Source: an uncultured Clostridia bacterium
GTDB lineage: Bacteria > Bacillota > Clostridia > Peptostreptococcales > Anaerovoracaceae
Length of the DNA stretch: 64,000 nucleotides
NCBI GenBank assembly: GCA_934271235.1
Contig: CAKQQT010000011.1
Location: forward strand, 22,572 to 86,571
Reading direction: 5' to 3'
Both the position numbers and the translations under genes were made by a program. The notes below the pieces were generated by a model. That model was not told where the DNA came from, did no database searches, and saw nothing but the letters and a program-made list of their open reading frames with translations. How positions within the stretch are numbered: the first letter of the stretch is position 1; every line of letters begins with the position of its first letter. Positions 25,965 to 35,216 of this stretch are shown in pieces.

Positions 25965-27398
25965 TCATACATTGATCTCGACTTCCGCGCCTGACAGTTC
26001 GCGATTCGCGTCGAGGACCGGCTGCACATATTCCGTCAGGAACTGCTCCACCTGCTGCGGCGCGCAACCCACGAATTTGCGGACATCGAGCACTTCGGCA
26101 AGGCCTTCCTCAGTCAGACCGAAACGTTCATCCGCAAGAAGCAGTGACAGCAGATTGTTTTCTTTGCCTTCTGCCTTGACAGCTCTGGCCGCCTGCTGGG
26201 AATACTGCCGGATGACCTCGTGCAGTTCCTGCCGGTCGCCGCCGCGGCTGACCGCGTCCATGAGGATGTTCTCGGTCGCGATGAACGGCAGCTCCTCACG
26301 CAGATGTTTCGCCATCACCTTGTCGTAGACGGTTCCCCCGGTGATGACATTGATCGCCAGAGAAAGGATGCCGTCGGCAGCCAGGAACGTCTCCGGTATC
26401 GTGATCCTGCGGTTCGCAGAATCGTCCAGCGTCCGCTCCAGCCACTGATTGGCAGCGGTATCTGCGGTATTGCCGGTGCAGTTGATGATATAGCGGGAAA
26501 GCGATACGATCCGCTCGCTGCGCATCGGATTACGCTTGTATGCCATCGCAGAGGAACCGACCTGTCCGCTCTCGAAAGGCTCATCGAATTCTTTCATATG
26601 GGCCATCAGACGCAGGTCTACGCCCATCTTGCTCGCGCTCTGCGCGATACCGCTGAGTACCTGCAGTACGAAATTATCGACTTTGCGGGAATAGGTCTGC
26701 CCGGAAACCGGCATGCAGGCCGCAAAGCCCATCTTGGCCGCGATCTTGCGTTCCAGCTCTCTGACCTTATCCTGATCGCCTTCAAACAGCTCTAAAAAGC
26801 TGGCGCCGGTCCCTGTCGTCCCCTTGCAGCCGAGCAGTCTTAAATGTGCCAGTTCAAACTCCAGACGTTCGTAATCCATCAAAAAGTCCTGCAGCCACAG
26901 GCAAGCGCGCTTGCCCATCGTTGTCGGCTGCGCCGCCTGAAAATGCGTATAGGCCAGGGTCGGCGTGTCTTTTTCACGCTCCGCGAATTCCGCCAGTGCG
27001 CGCATCAAGCTGATCAGCAGTTTCTTGATCTGCAGCAACCCTTCTTTCATCTGCAGGATATCGGTATTATCGCCGACAAAGCAGCTCGTCGCGCCAAGAT
27101 GAATGATCGGCGCGGCAGTTGGACAGAGCTCCGCGTAGGTGTGGATATGCGCCATGACGTCGTGCCGCAGCTTCTTTTCGTAATCGGCTGCTTTGGCATA
27201 GTCGATGTCATCAATATGCTGCTTCATTTCGTCGATCTGCGCGTCTGTGATCGCGAGGCCGAGCTCTTTTTCGCTTTCGGCCAGCGCGATCCAAAGTCTG
27301 CGCCAGGTGGAAAATTTGTTGTCCGGGCTGAAAATGCTCTGCATCTCCTTGGATGCGTATCTTCCGCAGAGCGGATTCTCGTAAATTTCTTTATGCAT
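25965..27398 (-). CDS. purB: Adenylosuccinate lyase
   Basis: The 477-residue protein belongs to the fumarase/aspartase superfamily and has the signature region [16 protein letters not shown] with the catalytic-loop serine. It releases fumarate from adenylosuccinate and from SAICAR in purine synthesis. I chose ATG 27398 ([10 protein letters not shown]), six bases after AAGGAGA; the reading upstream would add an Arg-rich MPRRRRR. Its start overlaps the pyrG stop by 8 bases, showing translational coupling. Confidence 0.96.
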   Translation of the reverse strand: MHKEIYENPLCGRYASKEMQSIFSPDNKFSTWRRLWIALAESEKELGLAITDAQIDEMKQHIDDIDYAKAADYEKKLRHDVMAHIHTYAELCPTAAPIIHLGATSCFVGDNTDILQMKEGLLQIKKLLISLMRALAEFAEREKDTPTLAYTHFQAAQPTTMGKRACLWLQDFLMDYERLEFELAHLRLLGCKGTTGTGASFLELFEGDQDKVRELERKIAAKMGFAACMPVSGQTYSRKVDNFVLQVLSGIAQSASKMGVDLRLMAHMKEFDEPFESGQVGSSAMAYKRNPMRSERIVSLSRYIINCTGNTADTAANQWLERTLDDSANRRITIPETFLAADGILSLAINVITGGTVYDKVMAKHLREELPFIATENILMDAVSRGGDRQELHEVIRQYSQQAARAVKAEGKENNLLSLLLADERFGLTEEGLAEVLDVRKFVGCAPQQVEQFLTEYVQPVLDANRELSGAEVEINV

Positions 27399-29022
27399 GC
27401 GTCGTCTCCTTCTTGGCAAGGGCTGCTTCTACCAGCCCCAGGAACAGCGGATGTGGTTTATTCGGGCGGCTCTTGAATTCCGGATGGAACTGCACGCCGA
27501 TATAAAAATCATTTTGCGGGATCTCCACGGTCTCTACGATGTTGCCGTCCGGCGAGGTGCCGCTGATGACCAGTCCTCCCTCTTCCAGCGCTTCCCGGTA
27601 GAGATTGTTGAATTCGTAACGGTGGCGATGGCGCTCGGAGATCTCGTCGGTTCCGTAGCAGCGGTACATCTGCGTGCCCTCTGCGATCTTGCAAGGATAA
27701 GCACCCAGGCGCAGCGTGCCGCCTTTATCCACCTGATGGCTCTGATCCGGCAGGAAGTCGATGACCTTGTACTTGCTCAGCTCGTCAAACTCGCCCGAGT
27801 TCGCGCCCTCCATGCCGCAGACATGTCTTGCGAAGTCGATGACCGCGACCTGCATGCCCAGACAGATGCCCAGATACGGCAGATCATGCGTCCGACAGTA
27901 GGCGGCGGTCAGGATCTTGCCCCCGATCCCGCGGTTGCCGAAACCGCCCGGGACGATCACGCCGTCACACCGGGACAGGATGCTTTCGACCGTCTGCTCG
28001 TTGATGCCCTCAGAGTCGATCCATTGGATCTCAATATTGGTATGGTAGGCGTAGCCCGCATGCCGCAGTGCCTCTGCCACGGACAGATACGCATCATGCA
28101 GCTGCACGTATTTTCCAACCAGACCGATGGTCACCGTGCGCTCCGCACTGTGGATCTTGTCCACCAGCGCGCGCCAGTCTGCGAGATCCGGCGTCGGCGC
28201 CTCAATGCCCAGCTCCCGGCACACGATATCCGAGAAATGATGCGCTTCCAGCATCAGCGGCGCTTCGTACAGCACCGGGATGGTGATATTTTCGATGACG
28301 CAGTCCGGTTTAACGTTGCAGAACAGCGCGATCTTTTTGAAAATACTTTCTTCCAGTTTTTCATCCGCGCGGAGGACGATGATATCCGGCTTGATGCCGA
28401 GGCCCTGCAGGTTCTTGACGGAATGCTGCGTCGGTTTGCTCTTATGCTCATCGGAACCGTGCAGATACGGCACCAAGGTCACATGGATGAACAAGGCGTT
28501 GCCCGGTCCGACTTCCAATCCGACTTGACGGATCGCTTCCAGGAACGGTTGGCTTTCAATATCGCCGGTCGTACCGCCGACTTCTGTGATGACCACGTCC
28601 GCGTCGGTCGCGCGGCCTACATTGTAAATAAACGATTTGATCTCGTTGGTAATGTGAGGGATCACCTGTACGGTCTCTCCGAGATATTCACCCCGGCGCT
28701 CCTTATTCAGCACATTCCAGTAAACCTTTCCGGAAGTCAGATTGGAAAAGCGGTTCAGATCTTCATCGATAAACCGTTCGTAATGTCCGAGATCCAGGTC
28801 GGTTTCCGCGCCGTCTTCCGTGACGAAAACTTCGCCGTGCTGATACGGACTCATCGTCCCGGGGTCAACATTGATATACGGATCCAGCTTCTGTGCTGCA
28901 ACCTTGAGTCCTCTTTCTTTGAGGAGCCTGCCGAGCGATGCCGCGGTGATCCCTTTGCCGAGACCCGACACAACGCCGCCGGTCACAAAAATAAATTTTG
29001 TCTGCTTGGTGGTTTGTTTCAT
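27391..29022 (-). CDS. pyrG: CTP synthase
   Basis: The 543-residue protein has the synthetase domain start [16 protein letters not shown] and a C-terminal glutaminase with [20 protein letters not shown] (nucleophile Cys) and VQFHPEF (His/Glu). It aminates UTP to CTP using glutamine. The start is ATG 29022, preceded by AAAGGAAGAGG; a longer open reading to 29121 lies in the leader. pyrG-purB-purA form one transcript behind the promoter at 29179-29207. Confidence 0.97.
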   Translation of the reverse strand: MKQTTKQTKFIFVTGGVVSGLGKGITAASLGRLLKERGLKVAAQKLDPYINVDPGTMSPYQHGEVFVTEDGAETDLDLGHYERFIDEDLNRFSNLTSGKVYWNVLNKERRGEYLGETVQVIPHITNEIKSFIYNVGRATDADVVITEVGGTTGDIESQPFLEAIRQVGLEVGPGNALFIHVTLVPYLHGSDEHKSKPTQHSVKNLQGLGIKPDIIVLRADEKLEESIFKKIALFCNVKPDCVIENITIPVLYEAPLMLEAHHFSDIVCRELGIEAPTPDLADWRALVDKIHSAERTVTIGLVGKYVQLHDAYLSVAEALRHAGYAYHTNIEIQWIDSEGINEQTVESILSRCDGVIVPGGFGNRGIGGKILTAAYCRTHDLPYLGICLGMQVAVIDFARHVCGMEGANSGEFDELSKYKVIDFLPDQSHQVDKGGTLRLGAYPCKIAEGTQMYRCYGTDEISERHRHRYEFNNLYREALEEGGLVISGTSPDGNIVETVEIPQNDFYIGVQFHPEFKSRPNKPHPLFLGLVEAALAKKETTHA

Positions 29023-29178
29023 GGTGATGCCTCTTCCTTTTTTCGTTTCTCTCGTCTCTTCTCTCGCAAAAACAAAAATAAGGGCACGAATTGACGGAAC
29101 CCTCACGACCAGCCAATTCACATCCTTATCACTTCATCATTTGCATCATTTTTCATTTTTTCTTTTTTTAACAGAGAT

Positions 29179-29207
29179 ATTTTACAGATTTTTTGTTCTT
29201 TTGTCAA
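29179..29207 (-). promoter_or_regulatory. Promoter of pyrG-purB-purA
   Basis: TTGACA (29207-29202) and TAAAAT (29184-29179) stand 17 bases apart, giving a leader of about 150 bases before pyrG. I see no convincing attenuator in that leader. Confidence 0.85.
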
Positions 29208-29340
29208 CTTTTTTCACAAATAAAATCTTGTTTTTTTGTGCATTTCCACGATATGGAAGTGGCCGTTCTGCCTTCCGCACTGCCGGCCCTGTCCCTCCAT
29301 GCGAACAGCCGCGAGCAGAATAAAAAATCCGGAACATCTG

Positions 29341-29390
29341 TTTACTTTTTGTTCGCGCTATGGTAAACTGTTCATATGAAGAACGAACGG
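29341..29390 (+). promoter_or_regulatory. lexA promoter with clustered GTTC/GAAC half-sites
   Basis: TTTACT (29341-29346) and TAAACT (29364-29369) are 17 bases apart. Around and after them lie GTTC, GTTC, GAAC, GAAC and GGAAC, including the inverted repeat GTTC-ATATGAA-GAAC at 29370-29384. These look like LexA half-sites, although a canonical GAAC-N4-GTTC box is not present. The remaining part of the 455-bp pyrG-lexA gap shows nothing else I can support. Confidence 0.45.
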
Positions 29391-29478
29391 AACATGCCGC
29401 CGAAACACGCCGCGTACATGCAAAGCGCCCGATGCACAGCCGTTCGCAGTGATCAAAAAGAAAGAAAGGAGCAGAGCA

Positions 29479-30156
29479 ATGTTAAAAGAAAGAGAACAAA
29501 AAATTCTGGATTATATGAAAGCGGAGATCAAGACAAAAGGTTATCCTCCGACAGTCAGGGAGATTTGCGCTGCTTTAAATATCAAATCCACTTCCACCGC
29601 GCATAAGGACATCGAAAGCCTGGTATGTCAGGGGTATCTGGTCAAGGACCCTTCGAAGCCGCGCGCGCTGATGGTGGTCGATCCGCAGGAGGCATGCGGT
29701 CATACGCTTGCCGCAAGACTTTCCGCTGTCGGCGCTGCTTCGGGCAGTACATCCGTCCGGGAGGTTCCGGATGTCGTCGAGATTCCGGTCGTCGGCCGCG
29801 TCGCTGCAGGAACGCCGATTCTGGCAGAAGAGAATATTGAGGACAGCTTTCCGATCCCTTCCCGCTATGCCGCAAACGGTACCAGCTTCATGCTGCGCGT
29901 CCGCGGCGAGAGCATGATCGAGGCCGGTATCATGGACGGAGACTTGATCCTGGTTCAGCAGACCGAAACCGCAAACAACGGGGAGATCGTCGTTGCCATG
30001 ATCGACGGTTTTGAAAGCGAAGCCACCGTCAAGACCTTTTACCGCGAGAACGGCCATGTCAGACTGCAGCCGGAAAACCACACGATGAGTCCGATCATCG
30101 TCAAAGACGTCCGCATCATGGGCAAAGTCAAAGGCGTGTTCCGCTATTTCAGCTGA
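29479..30156 (+). CDS. lexA: SOS repressor LexA
   Basis: The 225-residue protein has an N-terminal winged helix (TVREICAALNIKSTSTAHKD), the self-cleavage bond Ala110-Gly111 in GRVAAGTP, and the Ser145 (GESM) and Lys185 (ATVKTFY) dyad. It represses DNA-damage genes until RecA stimulates its cleavage. The start is ATG 29479 after AAAGGAG; an upstream ATG at 29449 has no site. It is monocistronic, with its own terminator, and is next to a dinD remnant on the other strand. Confidence 0.96.
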   Translation: MLKEREQKILDYMKAEIKTKGYPPTVREICAALNIKSTSTAHKDIESLVCQGYLVKDPSKPRALMVVDPQEACGHTLAARLSAVGAASGSTSVREVPDVVEIPVVGRVAAGTPILAEENIEDSFPIPSRYAANGTSFMLRVRGESMIEAGIMDGDLILVQQTETANNGEIVVAMIDGFESEATVKTFYRENGHVRLQPENHTMSPIIVKDVRIMGKVKGVFRYFS

Positions 30157-30174
30157 GGCAATTGCATGAACCAA

Positions 30175-30203
30175 CAAAAAAAGGAGCTCAAGGCTCCTTT
30201 TTT
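30175..30203 (+). terminator. lexA terminator
   Basis: An A7-GGAGC arm pairs with GCTCC-T6 around a 6-base loop, 19 bases after the lexA stop codon. Confidence 0.9.
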
Positions 30204-30215
30204 GCATACATTTTT

Positions 30216-30484
30216 CTATTTGTTATCAGGAAGTTTTCCAGACTGCGCAGCCAGCCTTTTTTCTTGAGATTTCACACGGCGTTCCAGCTTTTTGATATCG
30301 CAACGCCGCTGGTGTTGCAAGAATCCATTGCCCGAGAGATTGCCTTATCAAAATTTTCCCATCGTTCATATCCGAGCAAAGACATCAAGTCACGTGCATA
30401 CCAAAATTCAACTTGAGCAGTTTCGTCGCTATGTATAACAAGATCAAACTGCTCTTTAATCTGACCTACCCTCTTTTTATCCAT
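30216..30484 (-). pseudogene. dinD: DinD (DNA-damage-inducible protein D) remnant with internal deletion
   Basis: From ATG 30484, behind GGAGGAAAAAC, about 60 codons read as the DinD N-terminus, including FWYARDLMSLLGYERWENF and KAISRA. Around 30300 the sequence jumps in frame to DIKKLERRVKSQEKRLAAQSG, which resembles the DinD C-terminal end, and stops at 30216. Intact DinD has some 270 residues, so most of the middle is gone. If translated from 30484 in one frame the product would be about 70 residues. E. coli DinD inhibits RecA filaments. Confidence 0.7.
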
Positions 30485-30535
30485 GTTTTTCCTCCATATG
30501 ATACTGACACACAAACTTTTTCATATCTACCAGCT

Positions 30536-31621
30536 CTATGTGAGTGCCAGCGGCACGACCAGCGGTACCGCAACGCACATCAAAGCGCCGGTGCAGAACG
30601 AATAGACGATCGTTTCTTCGTTGCAGGAGCGCTCTACGATCGGCATGCAGACGTCCATGGCTGCAACGCCCGGGATCGCCGTGGATTCCAGATAACCGAT
30701 CTTCTGCGCGGCAAGCGGGATGATGATGATCCCGAGTGTTTCCCGGATGACATTGTGCATGAAAGAGATCGCGCCGGCAACCGCGTAACCCGCTTCGGTG
30801 ATCATGCTGGGTGCCAGCGTATACCAACCGAATCCGGCGCTGACAGCGACCGCCTCGCCGATCGAGAGCGGAGAAAGGATGCCGTAAAGCGCCCCTGCCA
30901 GCAAGCTGCCTGCGACTGCCGCGATCGGAAAGAAGATGACTTTGACGCCGATGTTTTTGAGGTTCTGCACGATGGTCCCGGAAAGTCCCATGTTAAAGCC
31001 TACCAGTCCAAGCAGGATACAGATACCGATCGTCAGCCAAGTTCCGGACATTTCCTGAAATACCGCAAGATCCGTGAAGAAACGCGGGATCAGGAAATAT
31101 CCTCCGAGCATACCGGCGATGACAAACCCTAAAATGATCAGCGTTGTCTTGGCACCGGAAGCATGCTGCGGATCATCTGCCGACTCCGATCCTTCTTCCT
31201 CATAAGTCTCCGCGTACGCCTCGACCGCCGGTGCGGCGTTTTCCGCAGCAGCGTCCATCTCCTCCGCAAGCGCGGATACCTCGATAAACTCTTTTTCTGA
31301 CGCAGTCACGCAGCTTTTTTGCCGTACGACCGGCAATGCATGCCGATCCAGTCCGACAAGTTTTCGCGTTGCAAAAACCGCCAGCATGCTTCCGCCGACG
31401 GTCAGCAGGGTGATCAGGACCGACTGCAGCCCGATCGTTCCCAGATTCGAAGTGACCTCTTCATTAGCGCCCATGCGCAGACCCATGATGCACACCAGCA
31501 GATAAATGACCAGATTCATCGTTTTCTCAATAAAGGAAAACTTCTCTGCATGCGCGCGCACCGTCGAAGCGATCAGATAACAGGCGATCATGATCGCCCA
31601 GTATAAAAACAACAATAACAT
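30536..31621 (-). CDS. LysO-family (DUF340) exporter, second copy
   Basis: The 361-residue protein has about eight membrane spans, MGLRMGANEEV in the first half and the family signature SAGFGWYTLAPSM in the second half. E. coli LysO exports lysine and thialysine. An acidic cytoplasmic insert (about residues 110-155) separates the halves. The neighbour at 31654-32640 is a clear paralogue in tandem, 32 bp away. Whether both move the same substrate or form one heteromeric exporter is not visible. Confidence 0.8.
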   Translation of the reverse strand: MLLLFLYWAIMIACYLIASTVRAHAEKFSFIEKTMNLVIYLLVCIMGLRMGANEEVTSNLGTIGLQSVLITLLTVGGSMLAVFATRKLVGLDRHALPVVRQKSCVTASEKEFIEVSALAEEMDAAAENAAPAVEAYAETYEEEGSESADDPQHASGAKTTLIILGFVIAGMLGGYFLIPRFFTDLAVFQEMSGTWLTIGICILLGLVGFNMGLSGTIVQNLKNIGVKVIFFPIAAVAGSLLAGALYGILSPLSIGEAVAVSAGFGWYTLAPSMITEAGYAVAGAISFMHNVIRETLGIIIIPLAAQKIGYLESTAIPGVAAMDVCMPIVERSCNEETIVYSFCTGALMCVAVPLVVPLALT

Positions 31622-31653
31622 TTTAATCCCTCAATTCCCAAAGTCATCCCACG

Positions 31654-32640
31654 CTATAAATTGATCATGATCGGCACCATGATCGGTACCAGAAAGCTCA
31701 TGGCAACGCCGGTCACAAACCCGTAGGTAACCGCTTTGCCGTGGGTCGCGCGGTTGACGATCGGCAGGCAGACGTCCATGGCCGGAGCTCCCGGGATGCA
31801 GGCAGCTTCGATATAACCGATCTTTTCGGCGATCAGCGGCAGCAGCAGGATGCTGAAGATCTCCCGCATGACATTATGCAAAAAGGAGATCGCGCTCGCG
31901 GTCAGATAGCCGGCTTCCATAATGATGCCGGGCGCCAGTGAATACCAGCCAAAGCCCGCGCCGATCGCCAGCGACTCCGGCAGGCTCAGCTGAAACAGCA
32001 GGCCGCACAGCGCCGCTCCCAGCAGGGTCCCGACGATGCACGCCAGCGGAAATACCAAGATCCGCAGTCCGGCTTCTTTCATCATCGTCAGAACGGTCCC
32101 TTCTAAGCCCAGATCCAGACCGACGAAGACCATCAGGATGCACAGACCGATCTTAATGCCCAGACTGGCCGCATCGTCAAAGACGGCGATATTTTCTCCG
32201 AACAGCGGTCTGGCAGCCAAGTAGCCGAGCGCCATGCCGACGATGACCGAACAGAGTATGATCAGCGTCATCTTATTAATGCCGTGTTTCTCAGCCTCTT
32301 GCTCTTCTTCCATGGCGGCTTCTTCCAGTTCTTCACAATGCAGTGCGGCAATTTTCGCGTCCTTGGTAAACCCGAATGCTTTTCTGGCAAAAAAAAGACA
32401 GATCAGGGATCCCAGCATCATGGCGACGGTCATCACAAAGGCCGCCAGTCCGATCGTTCCGAGGTTGGCGATGATCTCCTCATTGGCCCCCATTCTCGCG
32501 CCCATCAGCACGACCAGCAGCACGATCGCCATGGTCTGCACCTTTCCCGTCCAGCCGAGTTTGTCGCGATATGCCCGCACCTTGCTGCCGACGATCCCGC
32601 TGACAACAATAATGCTGATATACAAAATAATGTCCGTCAT
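31654..32640 (-). CDS. LysO-family (DUF340) exporter, first copy
   Basis: The 328-residue membrane protein shares MGARMGANEEI and GAGFGWYSLAPGI with its tandem paralogue, as well as the GAPAMDVCLPIV segment. I start it at ATG 32640 (MTDIILYISI), after AAGGAGAAAAAG; the longer reading adds a hydrophilic stretch that belongs to the leader. It is the promoter-proximal copy. The leader between promoter and start contains a CAGACC/GGTCTG inverted repeat followed by a short T run, a possible attenuator. Confidence 0.8.
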   Translation of the reverse strand: MTDIILYISIIVVSGIVGSKVRAYRDKLGWTGKVQTMAIVLLVVLMGARMGANEEIIANLGTIGLAAFVMTVAMMLGSLICLFFARKAFGFTKDAKIAALHCEELEEAAMEEEQEAEKHGINKMTLIILCSVIVGMALGYLAARPLFGENIAVFDDAASLGIKIGLCILMVFVGLDLGLEGTVLTMMKEAGLRILVFPLACIVGTLLGAALCGLLFQLSLPESLAIGAGFGWYSLAPGIIMEAGYLTASAISFLHNVMREIFSILLLPLIAEKIGYIEAACIPGAPAMDVCLPIVNRATHGKAVTYGFVTGVAMSFLVPIMVPIMINL

Positions 32641-32722
32641 GTCTTTTTCTCCTTCGAATCTATCAAAATTCCTCAGACCGATCTTGCAAGCCGGAGGTCT
32701 GATCTCTTTGCCCGTATCTTTC

Positions 32723-32751
32723 ATTTTACTCTATTTTCGGCCGAATGTCAT
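32723..32751 (-). promoter_or_regulatory. Promoter of the tandem lysO-like genes
   Basis: ATGACA (32751-32746) and TAAAAT (32728-32723) are 17 bases apart, about 80 bases ahead of the first lysO-like start. Confidence 0.65.
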
Positions 32752-32838
32752 CCTTAATTTTCGCAGGATCTATACATCTTTTGTATTGTAAAATCGTAAA
32801 ATAAAGTTTTAACAATTTGTCAGTAAATTGTTCGCAAA

Positions 32839-32952
32839 TCAGTCTCCTTGCACCACACAGTCCTTTTTGTAAAAGCTGACTGCATATTGCAGTACGCTCG
32901 GATAGCCCTCCTCCTTTCGCGACATGATCGAGACCGACATAGAAGTTTTCAT
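32839..32952 (-). CDS. Short ORF coupled to the end of cbiC
   Basis: A 37-codon reading begins at ATG 32952, overlapping the cbiC stop by four bases (ATGA), and ends at 32839. The peptide (MKTSMSVSIMSRKEEGYPSV and on) matches nothing I know. The overlap and the in-cistron AAGGGATG context suggest coupled translation, but it may equally be the truncated start of a lost gene or chance. After it, at 32810-32831, an AACAATTT/AAATTGTT inverted repeat may end the cobalamin transcript weakly. Confidence 0.3.
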   Translation of the reverse strand: MKTSMSVSIMSRKEEGYPSVLQYAVSFYKKDCVVQGD

Positions 32953-33608
32953 CCCTTCCAGTAATATCGATCGTTGTCGATCATATACAGCAGCGCGTTG
33001 ACGATGCAGGCTGCGATATTGCTGCCGCCCTTGCGGCCGCGGGCTACGATATACGGTACGTCACTGCTCATAATCAGCTCCTTGGACTGCACTACATTGA
33101 CAAAGCCGACCGGCACGCCGATGATGAGCTCAGGCTTCACCTGCCCCTCCTGCATCAAGTCGTACAAGGTCACCAGCGCGGTCGGCGCGTTGCCGATGGC
33201 ATAGAGAAAAGGCTCTCCCATCGCAGCCGCTTTTTTCATGCTTTCGCTGGCACGCGTGGTGCCGTTCAGTCTGGCTGCTTCTGCCACGTCCGCGTCTGCC
33301 ATGAAGCAGTGAACGCTGCCGCCGTATTTGCCGAGAGAAACCTTATTGATCCCTGCTTTGGCCATATTCGTATCGGTCACGACGGATACGCCGCGTTTGA
33401 TGGCTTCCATCGCCTTGACTGCCGCGTCCTGCGAAAAGCACAGGTTGTCCGCGTAATCAAAGTCCGCGGAGGTATGAATACAACGTTTGACGATCAGCTC
33501 CGTATGCGGTGCAAACGCTCTTGCCCCCAGCTCTTCGCTGATGATCGCAAAGCTTCGTTCTTCAATCTCTCTCGGTTTCACTTCTTCTATTTGTTCTCTA
33601 AAATTCAT
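32949..33608 (-). CDS. cbiC: Cobalt-precorrin-8 methylmutase
   Basis: The 219-residue protein has the CbiC/CobH features KRCIHTSADFDYADNL, with the catalytic histidine, and GVPVGFVNVVQSKE. It moves the C11 methyl to C12, giving cobyrinate. The ATG 33608 follows AAAGGAACC. It is the last recognised corrin gene of the riboswitch-controlled run. Confidence 0.95.
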   Translation of the reverse strand: MNFREQIEEVKPREIEERSFAIISEELGARAFAPHTELIVKRCIHTSADFDYADNLCFSQDAAVKAMEAIKRGVSVVTDTNMAKAGINKVSLGKYGGSVHCFMADADVAEAARLNGTTRASESMKKAAAMGEPFLYAIGNAPTALVTLYDLMQEGQVKPELIIGVPVGFVNVVQSKELIMSSDVPYIVARGRKGGSNIAACIVNALLYMIDNDRYYWKG

Positions 33609-33668
33609 CGTCGGTTCCTTTCCCCTCTATCTTTCGATGCATCCATGTAGGATTGCCTTCATTCGCGC

Positions 33669-35198
33669 TTATTCGTCAATGCCTTCCTCTAAGATTCGAT
33701 AGATTTGATCCATGTCTAAGGCTTCGCGCAGCCCTGCCGCCAGCAAATCGTACTGCGTTTCTTTATATTCAGCATAGGTCATGCTGCCCATCTCTCCCAT
33801 CGCGACACCCTTCTTATCCGCCAGCGCCTGAATGACAGCCTGTCCGATGCCTGCGCCGTCAAAAATGCCATGGACGTAAGAGCCGAATACATTTCCTTTG
33901 TAAGCGCCATCCTGCTTGACCGTTCCGCTTACCGCGTCCGTCAGCGTCAGCAGCGGTCTCGCGCCATCTTTACGCGTGGACTGTCCCATGTGGATTTCAT
34001 AACCCTCCGCCGCGAGCTTTTGCGTTTGCAGGCCTGCAAGTAAGGTCCCTTCTGTAAGGAAGGTCCCGGTGACGCGGGTTCTCGTTTTTTCCTCCATAAA
34101 AACCGTATCGATCGGCAGCAGTCCCATGCCGCGGACCGTACCGGAGGTCTCCAGCCCGAGCGGATCGGAAAGCGTTTCTCCGAGCATCTGATAGCCGCCG
34201 CAAATGCCGAACACTACCTTCCCGCTGCCTGCCTGTTTTAGGATTGCCGCCTCCAGTCCGTTCTGCCGCATCCACAGCAAATCCGAAATGGTATTTTTCG
34301 ATCCCGGCAGCACGATCATATCCGGATCTTTGAGCTCCTGCGCGTTTTTGACATAGCGCACGCTGACGCCGGGAATGGTTTCCATCACGTTCAGGTCAGT
34401 AAAGTTAGAGATGCGAGGCAGGCGGATCACTGCAATGTCGATCAAGGTCGCTGACTCTCCGTTTCCGCGAAACTCCAATCGTTCACTGAGGCTGTCCTCA
34501 TCCTCCACATCGACATGCAGATACGGCGCGACACCAACCACATCGATGCCGGACTTTGCTTCTAAAATCGCAATCCCCGGGTCGAGAATGGTCTTATCCC
34601 CGCGGAATTTATTGATGATCAGACCCTTGACCATCTTTCGCTCCTCTGCTTCCAGCAAATCGACAGTGCCGATCAGCTGTGCGAACACGCCGCCCCGGTC
34701 GATGTCGCCGACCAGAAGCACCGGCGCCTTCGCCATTTTCGCCATGCCCATGTTGACGATGTCTTCTTCTTTGAGATTTACCTCCGCAGGACTGCCCGCA
34801 CCTTCGATGACGATAATATCATTTTCGGCGTTGAGTGCGTGGAAGGCTTTCATCACATCCGGTACCAGCTTATGCTTGAAAGCAAAATAGTCGCGGGCGC
34901 TCATGGTTCCCAGCACTTCCCCATTGACGATGACCTGACTGCCGACATCGTTGGTCGGCTTGAGGAGGATCGGGTTCATGCGTACATCCGGTGCGATGCC
35001 GGCTGCTTCCGCCTGCATGACCTGTGCGCGGCCCATCTCCATGCCATCGGCAGTAATAAAGGAGTTGAGTGCCATATTCTGTGACTTGAACGGCGCGACC
35101 TTGTAGCCGTCTTGCTGAAAGATTCTGCATAAGCCTGCGGTAATCAGACTTTTTCCTACGTTTGACATGGTTCCCTGCACCATGATTGCTTTTGCCAT
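33669..35198 (-). CDS. cbiP: Cobyric acid synthase
   Basis: The 509-residue protein combines an ATP-dependent ligase domain ([18 protein letters not shown]) with a glutaminase domain carrying [13 protein letters not shown]. It makes the b, d, e and g amides of adenosylcobyrinic diamide. A CGGAGGAAAA site precedes ATG 35198. It lies 18 bp after the cobD-type gene. Confidence 0.96.
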   Translation of the reverse strand: MAKAIMVQGTMSNVGKSLITAGLCRIFQQDGYKVAPFKSQNMALNSFITADGMEMGRAQVMQAEAAGIAPDVRMNPILLKPTNDVGSQVIVNGEVLGTMSARDYFAFKHKLVPDVMKAFHALNAENDIIVIEGAGSPAEVNLKEEDIVNMGMAKMAKAPVLLVGDIDRGGVFAQLIGTVDLLEAEERKMVKGLIINKFRGDKTILDPGIAILEAKSGIDVVGVAPYLHVDVEDEDSLSERLEFRGNGESATLIDIAVIRLPRISNFTDLNVMETIPGVSVRYVKNAQELKDPDMIVLPGSKNTISDLLWMRQNGLEAAILKQAGSGKVVFGICGGYQMLGETLSDPLGLETSGTVRGMGLLPIDTVFMEEKTRTRVTGTFLTEGTLLAGLQTQKLAAEGYEIHMGQSTRKDGARPLLTLTDAVSGTVKQDGAYKGNVFGSYVHGIFDGAGIGQAVIQALADKKGVAMGEMGSMTYAEYKETQYDLLAAGLREALDMDQIYRILEEGIDE

Positions 35199-35216
35199 GT
35201 TTTTTCCTCCGGTTTT

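Noticed and set aside
27397..29094. Long plus-strand open frame (565 codons) opposite pyrG
   Set aside because: It is the antisense shadow of CTP synthase: low-complexity His/Asp/Arg-rich translation, no ribosome site and no recognisable domain.
29023..29178. CTP-sensing attenuator in the pyrG leader
   Set aside because: I found neither a run of G residues at the transcript start nor a convincing stem before a T run; the apparent pairings are short and mismatched.
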